A stretch of 64,000 nt of DNA from NCBI RefSeq assembly GCF_014648995.1, contig NZ_BMSE01000029.1:25581-89580 (forward strand), read 5' to 3'. Positions 62,472-64,000 of this stretch are shown here, in pieces; positions within the stretch are counted from its first letter, which is position 1; the number at the start of each line of letters is the position of its first letter. Below the pieces are notes generated by a model that was not told the origin of the DNA, did no database searches, and saw only the letters and a list, made by a program, of their open reading frames with translations. The position numbers and the translations under genes are program-made. This DNA comes from Streptomyces massasporeus. Lineage in GTDB: Bacteria; Actinomycetota; Actinomycetes; Streptomycetales; Streptomycetaceae.

Positions 62472-63842
62472 TGTCAAACGAGCGGTGTAACCAGGGTGGT
62501 TGGGGTTACTGGCGGGCCGCCGTCAGGCGGCCGTCGAAGGTGATGTCGAAGGCGTTCAGTGCGGTCTTCCAGCGCATGGTCCAGCGAGCCAGTCCCTTGC
62601 CGGTGGGGTCGAGAGACATGATCGCCATGTAGACGCATTTCAGGGCGGCCTGCTCGTTGGGGAAGTGGCCGCGGGCCTTGACCGCCCGGCGGATACGGGC
62701 GTTGACCGACTCGATCGCGTTGGTGGTGCAGACGATGCGGCGGATCTCGGTGTCGAACCGCAGGAACGGGGTGAACTCCTCCCACGCGTTCTCCCACAGC
62801 TTCACAATCGCCGGATACTTCCTGCCCCAGGCGTCGGCGAATTCGGCGAACCGTTCCAGGGCGGCTTCCTCGGTCGCCGCGGTGTAGACGGGCTTGAGGA
62901 GCCTGGCGATCTTGTCCCAGTCCTGGCGGGCGGCATAGCGGAAAGAGTTCCGCAGCAGGTGCACGACGCAGGTCTGCACGATGGTCCGCGGCCAGACAGT
63001 ATCCACCGCCTCGGGCAAGCCCTTGAGCCCGTCGCAGACCACCATCAGCACGTCGTTCACGCCGCGGTTCTTGATCTCGGTGAGGATGTGCAGCCAGTGT
63101 TTGGCGCCCTCGCCGCCGTCCCCGGCCCACAGCCCGAGGATCTCCCGCCGGCCCTCGGTGGTGACGGCCAGGGCCACGTAGATGGGCCGGTTGGCGACAG
63201 CACCGTCGCGGATCTTCACGTGGATGGCGTCGATGAAGACGACCGGATAGACCGGGTCGAGGGGTCGGCTCTGCCATTCGGCCATGCCTTCCAGCACCTT
63301 GTCGGTGATGGTGGAGATGGTCTGGCGGGAGACCTCGGCGCCATAGACCTCGGCCAGGTGGGCCTGGACTTCACCGGTGGTCAGGCCCTTCGCGGCCAGC
63401 GAGATGACCATCTCGTCGACACCGGTCAGGCGCTTCTGCCGCTTCTCGACGATTTTCGGTTCGAAGGAGCCGTCGCGGTCGCGGGGCACCATGATCTCCA
63501 CCGGGCCGACATCGGTCAGCACCGTCTTGGAGCGTTTGCCATTGCGGGAGTTGCCGCCGTTCTTGCCCGCCGGATCGTGCTTGTCATAGCCGAGGTGGTC
63601 GGTGATCTCGCCATCCAGGGCGGACTCCAGCAGCCGCTTGGTCAGCTGTTGCAGCAGCCCGCCCTCGCCGGTCAGCTGCAGGCCCTCGGCCTGGGCCCGG
63701 CCCACCAGCTCGTCGATCAACTGGTCGTCCACGGCCTTCGCCGGCACACTCTTCGAGGGCTCAACGGCCTCGGGCTCAGCCACGTTCTCACTGGTCATCG
63801 ATGCATCCTCCATGATCGGGAGTTACACCGAACGATTTATAG
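62472..63842 (-). mobile_element. IS256-family insertion sequence
   Basis: One intact IS256 transposase gene is flanked by imperfect inverted ends that share CGGTGTAAC (CTGTCAAACGAGCGGTGTAA on the left, and the reverse complement of GTTACACCGAACGATTTATA on the right). I see no matching target duplication, so the flanks may have been rearranged after insertion. To its right lies what looks like an RHS C-terminal region. Confidence 0.75.
62506..63813 (-). CDS. IS256-family transposase, intact
   Basis: The 435-residue protein has the mutator/IS256 layout: KRLLESALDGEITDHLGYDK at the N-terminus, PVVFIDAIHVKIRDGAVANR (first Asp), DVLMVVCDGLKGLPEAVDTV (second Asp), and NAIESVNARIRRAVKARGHF with the catalytic Glu. 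It reads through in one frame and may be active. ATG 63798 (MTSENVAEP) is an alternative start. Confidence 0.93.
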   Translation of the reverse strand: MEDASMTSENVAEPEAVEPSKSVPAKAVDDQLIDELVGRAQAEGLQLTGEGGLLQQLTKRLLESALDGEITDHLGYDKHDPAGKNGGNSRNGKRSKTVLTDVGPVEIMVPRDRDGSFEPKIVEKRQKRLTGVDEMVISLAAKGLTTGEVQAHLAEVYGAEVSRQTISTITDKVLEGMAEWQSRPLDPVYPVVFIDAIHVKIRDGAVANRPIYVALAVTTEGRREILGLWAGDGGEGAKHWLHILTEIKNRGVNDVLMVVCDGLKGLPEAVDTVWPRTIVQTCVVHLLRNSFRYAARQDWDKIARLLKPVYTAATEEAALERFAEFADAWGRKYPAIVKLWENAWEEFTPFLRFDTEIRRIVCTTNAIESVNARIRRAVKARGHFPNEQAALKCVYMAIMSLDPTGKGLARWTMRWKTALNAFDITFDGRLTAARQ

Positions 63843-64000
63843 TCCCCAAAATTGGGCCATTCCTGGAGGGAACGGGTGCCGCCCTCGCGGGCATTGCCTC
63901 CGGTATCGGGGCGGTCGCAGCTGCGCCGGGATGTACCACGGTCGTAGGGTGCGCCCCCACCATCGCTGCGACCGGCGGTGCTTTGACCGGCGCCGGAGTG
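63843..64000 (+). pseudogene. fragment resembling the hydrophobic pre-toxin segment of an RHS protein
   Basis: To the right of the IS256 end the plus frame reads KIGPFLEGTGAALAGIASGI, GAVAAAPGCTTVVGCAPTIA and ATGGALTGAGV, open to the window edge. This Ala/Gly-rich hydrophobic text is typical of the segment between RHS core and toxin domain. The N-terminal part is cut off by the insertion sequence. It probably continues outside the window. Confidence 0.45.

Noticed and set aside
1..64000. CRISPR arrays, tRNA and rRNA genes
   Set aside because: I looked for regularly spaced direct repeats and tRNA-like cloverleaf ends and saw none; short or diverged RNAs could still be missed without a covariance search.
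1..64000. Canonical chromosomal parS GTTTCACGTGAAAC
   Set aside because: No copy was noticed; the recurring palindrome around parAB has a different sequence.
1..64000. Conjugation (FtsK-like Tra), replication initiator or telomere-protein genes
   Set aside because: No protein with the expected motifs was found, so the plasmid interpretation rests on parAB and mobile elements only.

Overview
The window looks like accessory DNA of a Streptomyces (or a very close actinomycete). Coding sequences are GC-rich with strongly G/C-biased third positions and GTG starts are common. Many small families are Streptomyces-typical: a WhiB-like protein, an Lsr2-type DNA-binding domain, DUF6207, DUF6192/RacP-like, a BldN-like ECF sigma factor and an SCP1.201-like deaminase. 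No ribosomal, tRNA or core metabolic genes were seen. A ParA/ParB pair with its own family of palindromic sites, plus many intact and decayed insertion sequences, points to a large plasmid or a plasmid-derived chromosome arm. No replication or conjugation gene was recognised.

Layout. 1-4 kb: a 5'-truncated integrase-like gene, an MFS exporter divergent from its ArsR-type regulator, and a dienelactone-hydrolase-like protein. 4.1-11.7 kb: a tightly packed plus-strand cassette (membrane protein, GGDEF, ASCH, WhiB-like, Lsr2-like, possible OB-fold protein, HNH, a class I aminoacyl-tRNA-synthetase-like protein and a second ASCH protein). It contains several frameshifted members. 12-19 kb: loosely packed hypothetical genes, an MFS remnant, a secreted NucA/NucB-type nuclease and a wrecked IS630 transposase. 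19.3-28.2 kb: the partition region, with a small membrane protein, a BldN-like sigma factor, hypothetical genes, parA and parB. Six copies and one half-copy of the palindrome GTGATTACGNCGTAATCAC are scattered through it. 29.2-32.5 kb: a segment bounded by long inverted repeats, with a broken IS5 transposase, a hydrolase and a methyltransferase carrying an in-frame amber stop.

32.7-39.4 kb: a secreted HNH nuclease, a second NucA/NucB-type nuclease, DUF6207 copies, a DNA ligase fragment and the DUF6192/RacP pair. 39.4-44.8 kb: an intact IS5 transposase, a P-loop kinase-like protein, a dead IS5 copy, and two adjacent Nudix genes with five Nudix domains in total. 45.4-56.5 kb: a secreted LamG protein, a 2198-residue RHS toxin ending in a DddA/SCP1.201-like cytidine deaminase, and an Imm1-type immunity gene. 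56.7-64 kb: a complete IS5-family element, a large TPR-CHAT protease-like gene divergent from a two-gene unit (Cys/His-containing protein plus membrane protein), an intact IS256 element, and the edge of what looks like another RHS C-terminal region.

How the parts fit. The most coherent systems are the partition locus with its dispersed sites, the RHS deaminase toxin with its immunity gene, the TPR-CHAT cassette (a candidate conflict system), and the synthetase-like/ASCH pair. Three secreted nucleases and the deaminase toxin give the region an outward-facing, nucleic-acid-attacking character. Several genes are split by single-base shifts, some in C-runs. These may be real decay or sequencing errors and should be settled before functional claims are made.
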